Assembly (NCBI RefSeq): GCF_006334915.2
Contig: NZ_VDMA02000002.1
Location: 248,001-312,000, forward strand
DNA length: 64,000 bases
Origin: Microbispora catharanthi
GTDB lineage: Bacteria; Actinomycetota; Actinomycetes; Streptosporangiales; Streptosporangiaceae
Direction: 5' to 3'
Below the pieces are notes generated by a model. That model had not been told where the DNA came from and made no database searches. It saw nothing but the letters and a program-made list of their open reading frames with translations. This document shows, piece by piece, positions 35,565 through 43,340 of the stretch. Within the stretch, counting starts at the first letter, position 1, and the number at the start of each line of letters is the position of its first letter. The position numbers were made by a program, and so were the translations under genes.

Positions 35565-36590
35565 ATGCGTGGCAAAGGCGTGCAGTACGACACCGGTACC
35601 TTTCCCAACGGCGACAGCAGCCGCAGCCTCTTCGACCCGGCGACCGTCGCACGCGAGATGCGCATCATCGCCGACGACCTGCACTGCAACGCCATCCGGA
35701 TCACCGGCGGCGACCTCGATCGACTCACGACCGCCGCCCAGCACGCGGCCGAGGCCGGACTGCAGGTCTGGTTCTCACCATTTCCCTGTGAACTTACCGA
35801 GCAGCAGATGCTGCCCTACTTCGACGACTGCGCCGACCGGGCCGAAACGCTGCGCCGCCAGGGCGCCGACGTCGTGCTCGTCACCGGGTGCGAGCTGAGC
35901 CTGTTCGCCCGCGGTTACCTGCCTGGCGACACCTTCACCGAACGCATGCAGGCCCTGCGCGCAGCGCCCGAGGAGCGCGCCGCGGCACTGGCCGCGCTCC
36001 CCCGCCCCGTCAACGCCTTCCTCTCCCAGGTCGCCGCCTCCGTACGCCCCCGCTTCGGCGGCCCGCTCAGCTACGCCTCCATCCCCATCGAGCACGTCGA
36101 CTGGACGCCCTTCGACATCATCGGCGTGGACGCCTACCGCAACCGGCACAACGCCGCCACCTTCCGCCAGGACCTGCGCGAGCACTTCACCCACGGCAAG
36201 CCCGTCGCCGTCACCGAGGCCGGCTGCTGCACCTTCCGCGGCGCGGCCGACTGGGGCGCCGGCGGCTGGACCGTGGTTGAGAACGGCCGCGTCAAGCCCG
36301 GCACCGAACGCGACGAGGGCGAGCAGGTCCGCTACATGGACGACTTGCTGACCGTCTTCGACGAGGTCGGCATGGACACCGTCTTCTGGTTCAGCTTCGC
36401 CGGGTTCGAGCTCCCGCACCGCGCCAACCCCACAGACGACCTCGACATCGGCTCCTACGGCATCGTCAAGATGCTCGACGGCGCCCAAGCCACCACCTAT
36501 CCCGGCATGCCGTGGGAGCCGAAGGAAGCCTTCCACGCCCTCGCTAGCCACTATGCGAGCAGGACCAGGACCGCGACGACATCGCCCTGA
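35565..36590 (+). CDS. Glycoside-hydrolase-like TIM-barrel protein
   Basis: A 341-aa protein with a TIM-barrel pattern: MRGKGVQYDTGTFPNGDS, NAIRITGGDLDRL, FDIIGVDAYRN, AVTEAGCCTFRGA and FWFSFAGFELPH. The acidic residues in GVDAYRN and TEAGC are placed like catalytic acids of GH-A clan enzymes. There is no signal peptide. Proteins of this type are sometimes named abortive infection proteins in databases, but I see no evidence for phage defence. Its final residues run close to a 16-bp inverted repeat at 36615, and the last codons may have been altered by it. Confidence 0.7.
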   Translation: MRGKGVQYDTGTFPNGDSSRSLFDPATVAREMRIIADDLHCNAIRITGGDLDRLTTAAQHAAEAGLQVWFSPFPCELTEQQMLPYFDDCADRAETLRRQGADVVLVTGCELSLFARGYLPGDTFTERMQALRAAPEERAAALAALPRPVNAFLSQVAASVRPRFGGPLSYASIPIEHVDWTPFDIIGVDAYRNRHNAATFRQDLREHFTHGKPVAVTEAGCCTFRGAADWGAGGWTVVENGRVKPGTERDEGEQVRYMDDLLTVFDEVGMDTVFWFSFAGFELPHRANPTDDLDIGSYGIVKMLDGAQATTYPGMPWEPKEAFHALASHYASRTRTATTSP

Positions 36591-36614
36591 TCGCCACCAC
36601 CGTGCCATCACATA

Positions 36615-36630
36615 GGACTTACTCGTCTAG
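36615..36630 (-). repeat. Right copy of the 16-bp inverted repeat
   Basis: GGACTTACTCGTCTAG is the exact reverse complement of 33501-33516, 3.1 kb away. It follows the hydrolase gene by 24 bases and is followed by a transposase remnant. With the left copy it brackets the IS982 transposase, MFS remnant, TetR and hydrolase genes. Confidence 0.7.
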
Positions 36631-36643
36631 CCAGTCTGGGGCG

Positions 36644-36838
36644 TCACACCGGCGTGGTGGGAAACAGCGCTCCGGGGGCCAGGTGCGACCTGGCGGCGAC
36701 GACGTCCTTGGGCGAGATGAGGTCCAAGTGCCAGTCGCCGAAGCGGCGTATGGTGCGCGTGATCAGGGGGCAGACGGTGGCCAGGTCGTCGGGGTCCACG
36801 AGATGGCCTTCGGCGACGAGGGCGTCGGCGGCATCGGC
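36644..36838 (-). pseudogene. C-terminal remnant of a transposase, possibly Tn3 family
   Basis: A 64-residue minus-strand fragment follows an in-frame TAG and ends at TGA 36644. The text DDLATVCPLITRTIRRFGDW and HLDL resembles the C-terminal end of Tn3-type transposases. There is no start codon in frame and no N-terminal part, so it is a fragment. Assignment to Tn3 is from memory of motif style and is tentative. Confidence 0.4.
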
Positions 36839-36861
36839 CTACAAGCCGCCTCGATCCGGGC

Positions 36862-37428
36862 TCAGGCCGGCCGGGCGGCGGGCCGGAGGCCGTCCATCAG
36901 GAGGTCCAGCAGGCGACCGGCCTTGGCTTCATGCTCGCGCCGGGGGGCCACGGTGAAGATGCCGATGAGGGAGGCGGCGATGTCTTCGGCGGTGACGTCG
37001 GAGCGGAGGTCGCCCGCCACGCGACCGGCGTCGAGAATCGTGGTGATGGCCGCCAGTAGCTCGCTCCGGGTCTGCGCATGGGCGATCTCGCCCGACTCGA
37101 TCATCGCGAGCAGCGTGTCGAGCATGCCGTTCTTGGTCGCGATCCAGTCCCCGAACAAGTCCATCCAGCGCCGCATCGCCGCAGCCGGAGGCAGCTGGCC
37201 GAGCAGCTCGCGGGCGCCGGCCGTCAGCCGCACGACCTGGTCCCGGTAGACCGCATCGACCAGCGACTCGCGGGTCGGGAAGTGCCGGTAGACCGTGGCG
37301 ATGCCGACTCCGGCCTCGCGGGCGATCGCACGCATCGACGGCTCGGCGTCAGCCGACATGAACACGCGGGTCGCCACCGCGAGCAAGTGGTCGCGGTTAC
37401 GGGTTGCGTCCGCCCGTGGCGCGCGCAT
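36862..37428 (-). CDS. TetR-family regulator of the adjacent oxidoreductase
   Basis: A 188-aa TetR protein from ATG 37428. The HTH VFMSADAEPSMRAIAREAGVG then IATVYRHFPTRESL is clear, followed by an SBP/YsiA-like ligand domain. A longer start at TTG 37443 lacks a ribosome-binding site. It is divergent from the oxidoreductase gene; two related palindromes lie in the shared region, so it probably represses both genes. The ligand is unknown. Confidence 0.9.
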   Translation of the reverse strand: MRAPRADATRNRDHLLAVATRVFMSADAEPSMRAIAREAGVGIATVYRHFPTRESLVDAVYRDQVVRLTAGARELLGQLPPAAAMRRWMDLFGDWIATKNGMLDTLLAMIESGEIAHAQTRSELLAAITTILDAGRVAGDLRSDVTAEDIAASLIGIFTVAPRREHEAKAGRLLDLLMDGLRPAARPA

Positions 37429-37441
37429 CTCCGCCTCAGCC

Positions 37442-37462
37442 AAAACGGATCACGCTCCGGTT
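37442..37462. promoter_or_regulatory. TetR operator, half-matched palindrome
   Basis: AAACGGA-TCACGC-TCCGGTT: the same half-sites and six-base spacer as the perfect operator at 37481, with one mismatched base in the right arm. It lies just upstream of the TetR start. Confidence 0.55.
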
Positions 37463-37480
37463 GTGTTAGGGTCATCCATG

Positions 37481-37502
37481 GAAACGGAGCATAGTCCGTT
37501 TC
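37481..37502. promoter_or_regulatory. TetR operator, perfect 8-bp-arm palindrome
   Basis: GAAACGGA-GCATAG-TCCGTTTC, perfect dyad symmetry with a six-base centre, placed between the divergent TetR and oxidoreductase starts (37428 and 37538). Together with the site at 37442 it gives two operators about 39 bases apart. Confidence 0.75.
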
Positions 37503-37537
37503 AAGGCGTTCCCTAGCCCCCAAGGAGACAGGCGTAC

Positions 37538-38494
37538 ATGCAGGAACAGAGCGATCAACCGCCGACGGGCAGGAGCAGGGCGGTCCGGCTCGATTCATTC
37601 GGCGGCCCCGAAGTCCTGGACATCCGTGAGGTTCCCGCTCCGCAGGCCGGCCCGGGACAGATCCGCGTGCGGGTCACCGCGGCCGGTCTGAACCCGATGG
37701 ACTGGATCATGACCGCCGACGCGGACACCGCCGCCCGGTTCGGCTTGAGCCTCCCGGCCGGGTTCGGGACCGACTACGCGGGACTGGTCGACCAGGTCGG
37801 TGACGGGGTGACCGGCTTCGCGCCCGGCGACCGGGTGTTCGGGGGCGCCCTGTCCCGCGCGGTCTCCGACTTCGTCGTGATCGACCTGGCCGGGGGGATC
37901 GCGGCGAACGAGGCCCATTACACTCCCGACGGCGTCGACGACCGCACCGCCGCCACCCTCACGATCGCCGGCCGCACGGCATCCGCCGCCCTCGCCGTGG
38001 TCGACCCCGGCCCGGACGACACAGTGCTGATCGGCGGCGCGGCGGGCGGGGTCGGGGTGTTCGCCGTCCAGCTGGCCCGGATCGCAGGAGCGCGCGTGAT
38101 CGGGACGGGATCGGCGACATCATCCGATTTCCTGCGCGATCTCGGAGCCGAGCCGGTCGCCTACGGCGACGGCCTGGCCGACCGGGTCCGAGCCCTCGCT
38201 TCCGGCGGTGTCACCGCCGCCATCGACCTGCACGGGACGGAGACAGTGCACGCCGCAAGGGAACTCGGCGTCCCGGACGGCCGCATCTGCACCATCGCCG
38301 CGCAAGTCGACGGCGTGTCGACGGCCAACGGCGCGAACGCCGCCCCCGGCGCCCTGGAAGAGGTCGCCCGCCTGGTCGCGGCGGGCCGACTCCGGGTGCC
38401 CATCGCGGCGAGCTTCCCGGTCGAGCAGATCCGCCGCGCGGCCGAGCTCCAGGCCGGCCGGCACGTGCACGGCAAGGTCGTCATCGACCTCTAG
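37538..38494 (+). CDS. MDR-family NADP-dependent oxidoreductase (quinone-reductase-like)
   Basis: A 318-aa zinc-free medium-chain reductase: GRSRAVRLDSFGGPEVLDIRE, VTAAGLNPMDW, GTDYAGLVDQVGDGVTGFAPGD and the cofactor site LIGGAAGGVGVFAVQLAR. It transfers hydride from NADPH to a quinone or enone in detoxification. The repressor lies upstream on the other strand. The start is ATG 37538, with AAGGAGA upstream. Confidence 0.92.
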   Translation: MQEQSDQPPTGRSRAVRLDSFGGPEVLDIREVPAPQAGPGQIRVRVTAAGLNPMDWIMTADADTAARFGLSLPAGFGTDYAGLVDQVGDGVTGFAPGDRVFGGALSRAVSDFVVIDLAGGIAANEAHYTPDGVDDRTAATLTIAGRTASAALAVVDPGPDDTVLIGGAAGGVGVFAVQLARIAGARVIGTGSATSSDFLRDLGAEPVAYGDGLADRVRALASGGVTAAIDLHGTETVHAARELGVPDGRICTIAAQVDGVSTANGANAAPGALEEVARLVAAGRLRVPIAASFPVEQIRRAAELQAGRHVHGKVVIDL

Positions 38495-38852
38495 ATCAAG
38501 GCCGTCGCGACGATGAACGCGATGTCGTCGTCACTGATCGGGCGGGGACGGACCGGACCCGGTTGGCGCGACAGCCTCTGACAAGCTGCGGCACTCATCG
38601 CCGCATTCTCGGCGGCCCTGGACGATGACGCGCATGCCGAGAGTGCCGCCGAATCATGAGGCAGCCCAGTTTCCCGGCATGCCTACCCTCCCGAGCGATG
38701 ACCTCTGGAGAAGCTCGCTTGATCTCCTCCCCGAGGACCTCAAACCCGACGCTCGAACTGCTCGCACGCGCTGACCGGCGGAAAGGTCCCGCCGGTGAGG
38801 TGGCCGACGGGACGTTCGCATGGAGTGGTCAGCGCCTGCGGCGAGTCGTGTG
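38495..38852. other. Intergenic region with weak transposase-like remnant
   Basis: About 358 bases without a confident gene. On the minus strand next to the oxidoreductase stop, a short reading (38491 to about 38575) VRPRPISDDDIAFIVATALI resembles the part of IS630-type transposases before their catalytic region, but it is too short to be sure. The rest shows no gene-like pattern. Confidence 0.35.
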
Positions 38853-39470
38853 TCAGTTCGGCGTGACGGTCACCGGGGCGTCGTCCCCGAGGTGCACGTC
38901 ATCCATGCCCTCACCGAGCTCCTTGGGCAGGGGGCACTTGAAGCGCGCCTTACCCTCCGGGGCCGGCTTGCCGCCGACGTAGACCTTCTCGTCGCTCGTG
39001 CCGAACTCGCCGCTCCCGTCGCCCTTGACGTGCACGATGCAGACGACGCCCTTGCCGGGCAGCGGAGGCTGCTTGCAGAGGGTGCGCAGCTTGCTCTTCG
39101 GGACCTCCTTGCCGTCCACGAAGACCTTGCCGCCCCTGAACTTGTCCTCCCAGAACTTGCCGCCCTTGTCGGCCCTGTCGCCCTTGGCCTTCATGATGCA
39201 GGCGACGCCCTTTCCGGGCAGCGGAGGTCGCTTGCAGAAGGTGCGCAGCTTGCTCTTCGGGACCTCCTTGCCGTCCACGAAGACCTTGCCGTCCTGGTCG
39301 ACCTTGACGGTGGTCTTGCCCTCCCCCATGGCCGTCGGCCCACCCTTCACGGCGCAGCCGACCCCCGGCTTCGGGGCGCCGGTGGAGGTCGCGGACGCGG
39401 CCGTGGCGCCGCCGATGCCGAGGCCCACCGTCATGACGACCCCCGCGAGGATCATGCTCCTCTTCTTCAT
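38853..39470 (-). CDS. Secreted protein with two 53-residue repeats
   Basis: About 205 aa from ATG 39470. Residues 1-30 are a signal peptide (MKKRSMILAGVVMTVGLGIG...). The mature part has two near-identical 53-residue units (VFVDGKEVPKSKLRT, CK-PPLPGKGV-CI) and a third degenerate one (KVYVGGKPAPEGKARFKCP). Each unit has two cysteines. It is Lys/Gly/Pro-rich with no enzymatic motif; a wall-bound or ligand-binding secreted protein is plausible. It is divergent from a two-component system that likely controls it. I do not recognise the family. Confidence 0.8.
   Translation of the reverse strand: MKKRSMILAGVVMTVGLGIGGATAASATSTGAPKPGVGCAVKGGPTAMGEGKTTVKVDQDGKVFVDGKEVPKSKLRTFCKRPPLPGKGVACIMKAKGDRADKGGKFWEDKFRGGKVFVDGKEVPKSKLRTLCKQPPLPGKGVVCIVHVKGDGSGEFGTSDEKVYVGGKPAPEGKARFKCPLPKELGEGMDDVHLGDDAPVTVTPN
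39045..39290 (-). repeat. Direct repeats of 159-nt period within the secreted protein gene
   Basis: Two copies (39045-39131 and 39204-39290) are near-identical over about 87 bases and lie 159 bases (53 codons) apart. They indicate a recent intragenic duplication in the coding frame. Confidence 0.85.
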
Positions 39471-39556
39471 TCTGCTGGTCACTCCCCTAGATCGGCTGCC
39501 CGTGGGGGGCTGCCCGTGATCGGTTGACGGAACGCTCAGCAGTTTGGGCCCCTACA

Positions 39557-39574
39557 CCTGAAGCGAGCCTGAAG
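39557..39574. promoter_or_regulatory. Direct-repeat site for the adjacent OmpR-type regulator
   Basis: CCTGAAG at 39557-39563 and again at 39568-39574, an 11-base period that is typical of OmpR/PhoP-type tandem binding. It lies between the divergent secreted-protein gene and the regulator gene. It is a candidate target of that regulator. Confidence 0.55.
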
Positions 39575-39628
39575 AGGTAAGCGATGATCTTCATGTTCAC
39601 CTTAGGTTCTTACCTTCACCCTGTTGCC

Positions 39629-40297
39629 GTGCGCCTACTTCTGGTGGAAGACGAACGCAGGCTGACCGAGCTGCTCAAAGACGGCCTGACCAAAGAGGGC
39701 TTCGCGGTCGATCTCGCCTACGACGGGCGCGAGGGCCTGTGGATGGCGACCGAGCATTCGTACGACGTGATCGTGCTGGATGTGATGCTGCCGTTGCTGC
39801 ACGGCTATGGGGTCTGCGCGAAGCTGCGGAAGGCCGGGAACTGGACGCCGATCCTCATGCTGACCGCGAAGGACGGAGAGTACGACGAGGCGGAGGCACT
39901 GGACATCGGCGCGGACGATTATCTGACCAAGCCATTTTCGTACGTCGTACTGCTGGCGCGACTCAGGGCACTGGCCCGGCGCAAGGTGCGGGAGCGGCCG
40001 ACGGTGCTGACCATCGGGGATCTCCGGGTCGATCCGGCGGGGCTGAGGTGCAGTCGCGGGGACGTACAGATCGCGTTGACACCCAAGGAGTTCGCGATCC
40101 TGCACTGCCTGACCCGGCACGCGGGCGAGGTGGTGACCAAGTCCGAGCTGCTCGCCCGGGCGTGGGACTTCGCGTACGACGGCGATTCGAACGTCGTCGA
40201 GGTCTACATCAGCGCGCTGCGCCGCAAGATCGACAAACCGTTCGGACGGACGACGCTGAAGACCGTGCGGGGCGTGGGCTACCGGCTGGAGGGCTGA
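39629..40297 (+). CDS. OmpR-family response regulator
   Basis: About 222 aa from GTG 39629. The receiver domain is complete: VEDERR acidic pocket, D51 in VIVLDVMLP, and K near TKPFSY. The C-terminal winged helix has SELLARAWDFAYDGDSNVVEVYISALRRKI. ATG 39584 would add 15 odd residues; GTG is preferred because the receiver starts immediately and a TAGGTT -10-like hexamer lies at about 39603. It is followed after one base by the histidine kinase gene. Confidence 0.93.
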   Translation: MRLLLVEDERRLTELLKDGLTKEGFAVDLAYDGREGLWMATEHSYDVIVLDVMLPLLHGYGVCAKLRKAGNWTPILMLTAKDGEYDEAEALDIGADDYLTKPFSYVVLLARLRALARRKVRERPTVLTIGDLRVDPAGLRCSRGDVQIALTPKEFAILHCLTRHAGEVVTKSELLARAWDFAYDGDSNVVEVYISALRRKIDKPFGRTTLKTVRGVGYRLEG

Positions 40298-40298
40298 C

Positions 40299-41624
40299 AT
40301 GGGCGTACGTCTACGCACGACGCTGACGGCCACCGCCGCGGTGGCGGCGGCGCTCTGCCTGGCCTCGATCGCGCTGTTCGCCGCGCTGGACTCGAGCCTG
40401 ACGGCCTCCACCAAGGAGTTGGCGGCGAACGACGCCAAGAAACAGATGCAACATCTGAAGGCGGAGTCGGAGCCGGGCGACCCGGGGTACGGAAAGGGAA
40501 TGGTGCCACCGCTTGGAAAGGGAGCGGTGCCGCCGGGCGGGAAGGGACCGTTGCCGGGCTCGGCTGCCACCGGCGAAGACGACGGCCCCCCGTTACCCGA
40601 CGAGGCCGTGCTCGTGGTCAGACGGACGTTCGAGACCGAGGACGGCCCGGTCACCGTCCTCGGAAAGGCCTCCAAGGGACCCGCCCTGGCGGCGATGACC
40701 ACGCTGAGGAACCTGCTGATCCCGGGGGTTCCGGCGCTCCTCACGGTGGTCGCGCTGTTCACCTGGCTGGCGGTCGGCCGCGTGCTACGGCCGGTCTCCG
40801 CGATCAGGGCGAAGGTCGCCGACATCACCGCGTACGGCCTGCACGAACGCGTGCCGGAACCGGACACCCGAGACGAGATCGCGGCACTGGCCCGTACCGT
40901 CAACGCGACCCTCGACCGGCTGCAGACCGCCGTCGACGCGCAGCGACAGTTCGTCGCCGACGCCGCACACGAACTCCGCAGCCCACTGGCGATCCTGCGA
41001 ACCCGACTGGAGCTGGCCCTGCCCGCCGAGAAGCCGCTGGCGACTGCGGCACTGGACGATGTCGCACGCCTCCAGTCCCTTTCCGCCGACCTCCTCCTGC
41101 TGGCCCGGCTCGACGCCGGCGAACCCCTGTCGCGGGCCGAGGAACTGGACCTGGCCCAGGTCGTCGCCGAGGAGGCCGTCCGCAAACGCCCTCGTCCGGA
41201 CGTCCACGTGTACCTCGACCTCACCCCCGACCTGCTCGTCAACGGCTCCGCCGACCAACTCCGCCGCCTTGTGGCGAACCTCGTCGACAACGCGGTCCGC
41301 CACGCCTCCACGTCAGTCCACGTCACCCTCACGTCTCCGGACGACCACGCCGTCCTCGACGTCGTGGACGACGGCCCCGGCATCCCCCCGGAACACCACA
41401 CCATCGTCTTCGACCGATTCACCCGCCTGGACCACGCCCGCACCCGGGACACGGGAGGCTCGGGGTTGGGGCTGCCGATCGCCCGGGATATCGCGCGGGC
41501 TCACGGGGGGACCCTCCATGTCGTCCCGCACAGCCCGGGCGCACGGCTACGCGCGGTCTTCCCGTTGTCCGGACGGTCTGTTGCGTACCCGCTGGGTGAC
41601 CTTGCGGTGCGGGCCCGCGTGTAG
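40299..41624 (+). CDS. Membrane sensor histidine kinase
   Basis: A 441-aa sensor kinase: two transmembrane helices (about 10-32 and 138-160) flank an extracytoplasmic domain with a Gly/Lys/Pro tract (GYGKG...PLGKG...GGKG at about 63-86). HAMP is about 160-210, the phosphoacceptor is H224 (DAAHELRSPL), then N-box NLVDNAVRH and G-boxes DDGPGIP and GGSGLGL. It pairs with the response regulator one base upstream. The signal is unknown. Confidence 0.94.
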   Translation: MGVRLRTTLTATAAVAAALCLASIALFAALDSSLTASTKELAANDAKKQMQHLKAESEPGDPGYGKGMVPPLGKGAVPPGGKGPLPGSAATGEDDGPPLPDEAVLVVRRTFETEDGPVTVLGKASKGPALAAMTTLRNLLIPGVPALLTVVALFTWLAVGRVLRPVSAIRAKVADITAYGLHERVPEPDTRDEIAALARTVNATLDRLQTAVDAQRQFVADAAHELRSPLAILRTRLELALPAEKPLATAALDDVARLQSLSADLLLLARLDAGEPLSRAEELDLAQVVAEEAVRKRPRPDVHVYLDLTPDLLVNGSADQLRRLVANLVDNAVRHASTSVHVTLTSPDDHAVLDVVDDGPGIPPEHHTIVFDRFTRLDHARTRDTGGSGLGLPIARDIARAHGGTLHVVPHSPGARLRAVFPLSGRSVAYPLGDLAVRARV

Positions 41625-41708
41625 GAGGCGCAGCCGCGGGGGGTACTGACTTCTCGCCCCATGCGCTCGCCGGCATCGCCGCCCGACGCGCCCGCGGCCG
41701 GGTCGCGG

Positions 41709-42086
41709 TCACGACGAGGCCGGTGTCACCGTGCCGGATGTCAGAGCCGCCTGCACGATGCGGATCGCCTCGCCCGTATCGATGCCGACGCTGGCGACCA
41801 CGGCCGCGTAGTCGGCGGCGGCCCGGCGGGCCCGCTCCAGGCCATCCTCGCCGGCGGCCGACACGAACGAGCCCGCCCGCCCGCGCGTCTCGATCAGTCC
41901 TGCCTCCTCCAGCTCCCGGTACGCCCGGCCGACCGTGTTCACGGCCAGGCCAAGGTCGGCCGCGAGCTGGCGGATGGTCGGAAGGCGGGTGCCCACGGCC
42001 AGCGTGCGATCCTGAATCTGCCGGGCGAGCTGGGCCCGCAGCTGCTCGAACGGCGGCACCGGCGAGGCCGCGTCGATGACGATCAT
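41709..42086 (-). CDS. GntR-family (YtrA-like) regulator
   Basis: A 125-aa protein with an N-terminal GntR winged helix: PPFEQLRAQLARQI, then LPTIRQLAADLGLAVNTVGRAYRELEEAGLIETRG, and a short C-terminal helix. This is the YtrA subfamily size, which often regulates ABC or membrane protein genes. ATG 42086 overlaps the stop of the preceding membrane protein by four bases, so the two are coupled and the regulator likely autoregulates. Confidence 0.92.
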   Translation of the reverse strand: MIVIDAASPVPPFEQLRAQLARQIQDRTLAVGTRLPTIRQLAADLGLAVNTVGRAYRELEEAGLIETRGRAGSFVSAAGEDGLERARRAAADYAAVVASVGIDTGEAIRIVQAALTSGTVTPASS

Positions 42087-42898
42087 CGGACGCTCATCAC
42101 CCGCCGGGCCACCGTCGCGCTCGACGGCGTCCTGACGCGGAGCGCGACGCACGCGACCACGCCCAAGATGACGTTGGCGACCGCAGCGGCGCTCAACCAG
42201 CCGGGCGCGGTGCCGAACAGCAGCACCATGGGCAGCGACCACTGCACGCTCGGCGTGGTGAGGTCGCGGGCGTCCTCGACGCGCATGATGACGTCGGCGA
42301 TCAGCGACTCCTCGTCCTCCGCCACGACCGGGCGCCGCAGCAGGTGGCGCAGTTGCATGGCGCTGATGGCTGTCACGCCGAGCAGGCCGATCAGCAGGAC
42401 GACGGCCAGTTGCCGCACGGTGGGGTCGGGAACGGCCAGGGCGCTCCCGGCCAGCACCATCGCGCCGGCGAACGTGGCGACCGCGAAGACGGCGTACGGC
42501 AGGCCGAGCACGGCCCGCCAGCCGGGCTGGATCGGATGGGCGGCCCTGCGGGACAGCGACGCGCCCGCCCGCTGATCGACGCGTCGCACCCACCAGTCGA
42601 GCAGCGACTGTGCGAGCAGCAGCCCGGCCACCAACGCGGTCAGGGCCAGCAGCGGCAGCGGGCGATGCGACTGGAAGCCACCGAAGGCGGAAGTGGCGGC
42701 GAGCGCACTCGCGATGATCAGCACGGCCAGGATGAGGTGAGCGGCGAGGCGGGCGCGTCCCCGGACCGCCAGCCGGCTGGCCAGCAGCGGGGTCGGGCGG
42801 GCACCGGACAGGCCGTGCCGGGAAAGCCACTCGCCCGCCAGTCGCAGATCGGCGGCACGCGCCGACGGGCCGGCGTCCGGTAACGGTTCATGGGCCAT
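42083..42898 (-). CDS. Multi-pass membrane protein next to a GntR regulator
   Basis: A 271-aa protein with about six hydrophobic helices (from residue 55 onward) and a polar N-terminus with WLSRHGLSGARP. I do not recognise the family, but its pairing with a YtrA-type GntR regulator and overlap of four bases are typical for regulated membrane proteins of envelope stress. ATG 42898 is preceded by AAAGGAGGGG, a strong ribosome-binding site. Confidence 0.8.
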   Translation of the reverse strand: MAHEPLPDAGPSARAADLRLAGEWLSRHGLSGARPTPLLASRLAVRGRARLAAHLILAVLIIASALAATSAFGGFQSHRPLPLLALTALVAGLLLAQSLLDWWVRRVDQRAGASLSRRAAHPIQPGWRAVLGLPYAVFAVATFAGAMVLAGSALAVPDPTVRQLAVVLLIGLLGVTAISAMQLRHLLRRPVVAEDEESLIADVIMRVEDARDLTTPSVQWSLPMVLLFGTAPGWLSAAAVANVILGVVACVALRVRTPSSATVARRVMSVR

Positions 42899-42930
42899 AA
42901 CCCCTCCTTTGTCGCAAGATTTGTAGCAAC

Positions 42931-42960
42931 ATCATGAGACATACCTTGAGACAAAGTCAA
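42931..42960 (-). promoter_or_regulatory. Promoter with direct-repeat operator for the membrane protein/GntR pair
   Basis: A -35 TTGACT (42955-42960) and -10 CATGAT (42931-42936), spacer 18, stand upstream of the membrane protein gene. In the spacer are two TGAGACA copies (plus-strand text) at 42935 and 42947, a 12-base period, likely bound by the GntR protein. Confidence 0.5.
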
Positions 42961-43047
42961 CGCCCCGTGAGCTCCTCATCGGGACGTGGCCGTTCGGCCG
43001 GTGCGTGAATGCAGCGTCGGCGCGGAGGCGGGTTGTCGCGAGAGCCC

Positions 43048-43218
43048 TCACGCGCCGTACTCGTCGGTGTCGGCGATCTCGGCTATCCGTACGCGGTCCA
43101 GCTGCAGACCCCACCAACGGCCGACGTCCGCGGGGTACGGCAACGTCTCACGCCTCTGCCGACACCACCAGTTCCACGGCAGCGCATCGGCGGCGGATGC
43201 ACGGTCATCATGGGTCAC
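43048..43218 (-). CDS. 56-aa peptide with WNWW motif, coupled to upstream small ORF
   Basis: GTG 43218 overlaps the TGA of the preceding small ORF (GTGA). The 56-residue product has a natural composition: ALPWNWWCRQRRETLPYP, then RWWGLQLDRVRIAEIADTDEYGA. I recognise no family; it may be a gene fragment. It lies in debris left of dop. Confidence 0.35.
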   Translation of the reverse strand: MTHDDRASAADALPWNWWCRQRRETLPYPADVGRWWGLQLDRVRIAEIADTDEYGA

Positions 43219-43340
43219 CCACGCCGGTCGGCGTCGTTGTCGTCCTCGGCAGGCAGGGCGCCGCAGTGCCCGCACTCGCCCCTTCCGCGCTGGGCTTCGC
43301 GGCACGTGGTCAGCTCGGCTGTACAAGCGCGGCCAGCCAC
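43215..43340 (-). CDS. 41-aa Cys-rich small ORF
   Basis: From GTG 43340 the frame reads ACTAELTTCREAQRGRGECG then HCGALPAEDDNDADRRG, with a C-x2-C pair and an acidic tail. It overlaps the end of a receiver-domain fragment and is coupled to the next ORF by GTGA. It could be a zinc-finger-like fragment. No ribosome-binding site is clear. Confidence 0.3.
   Translation of the reverse strand: MAGRACTAELTTCREAQRGRGECGHCGALPAEDDNDADRRG

Noticed and set aside
36602-37249. Plus-strand open frame of 215 codons
   Set aside because: It is antisense to the transposase remnant and TetR gene and has no family signature.
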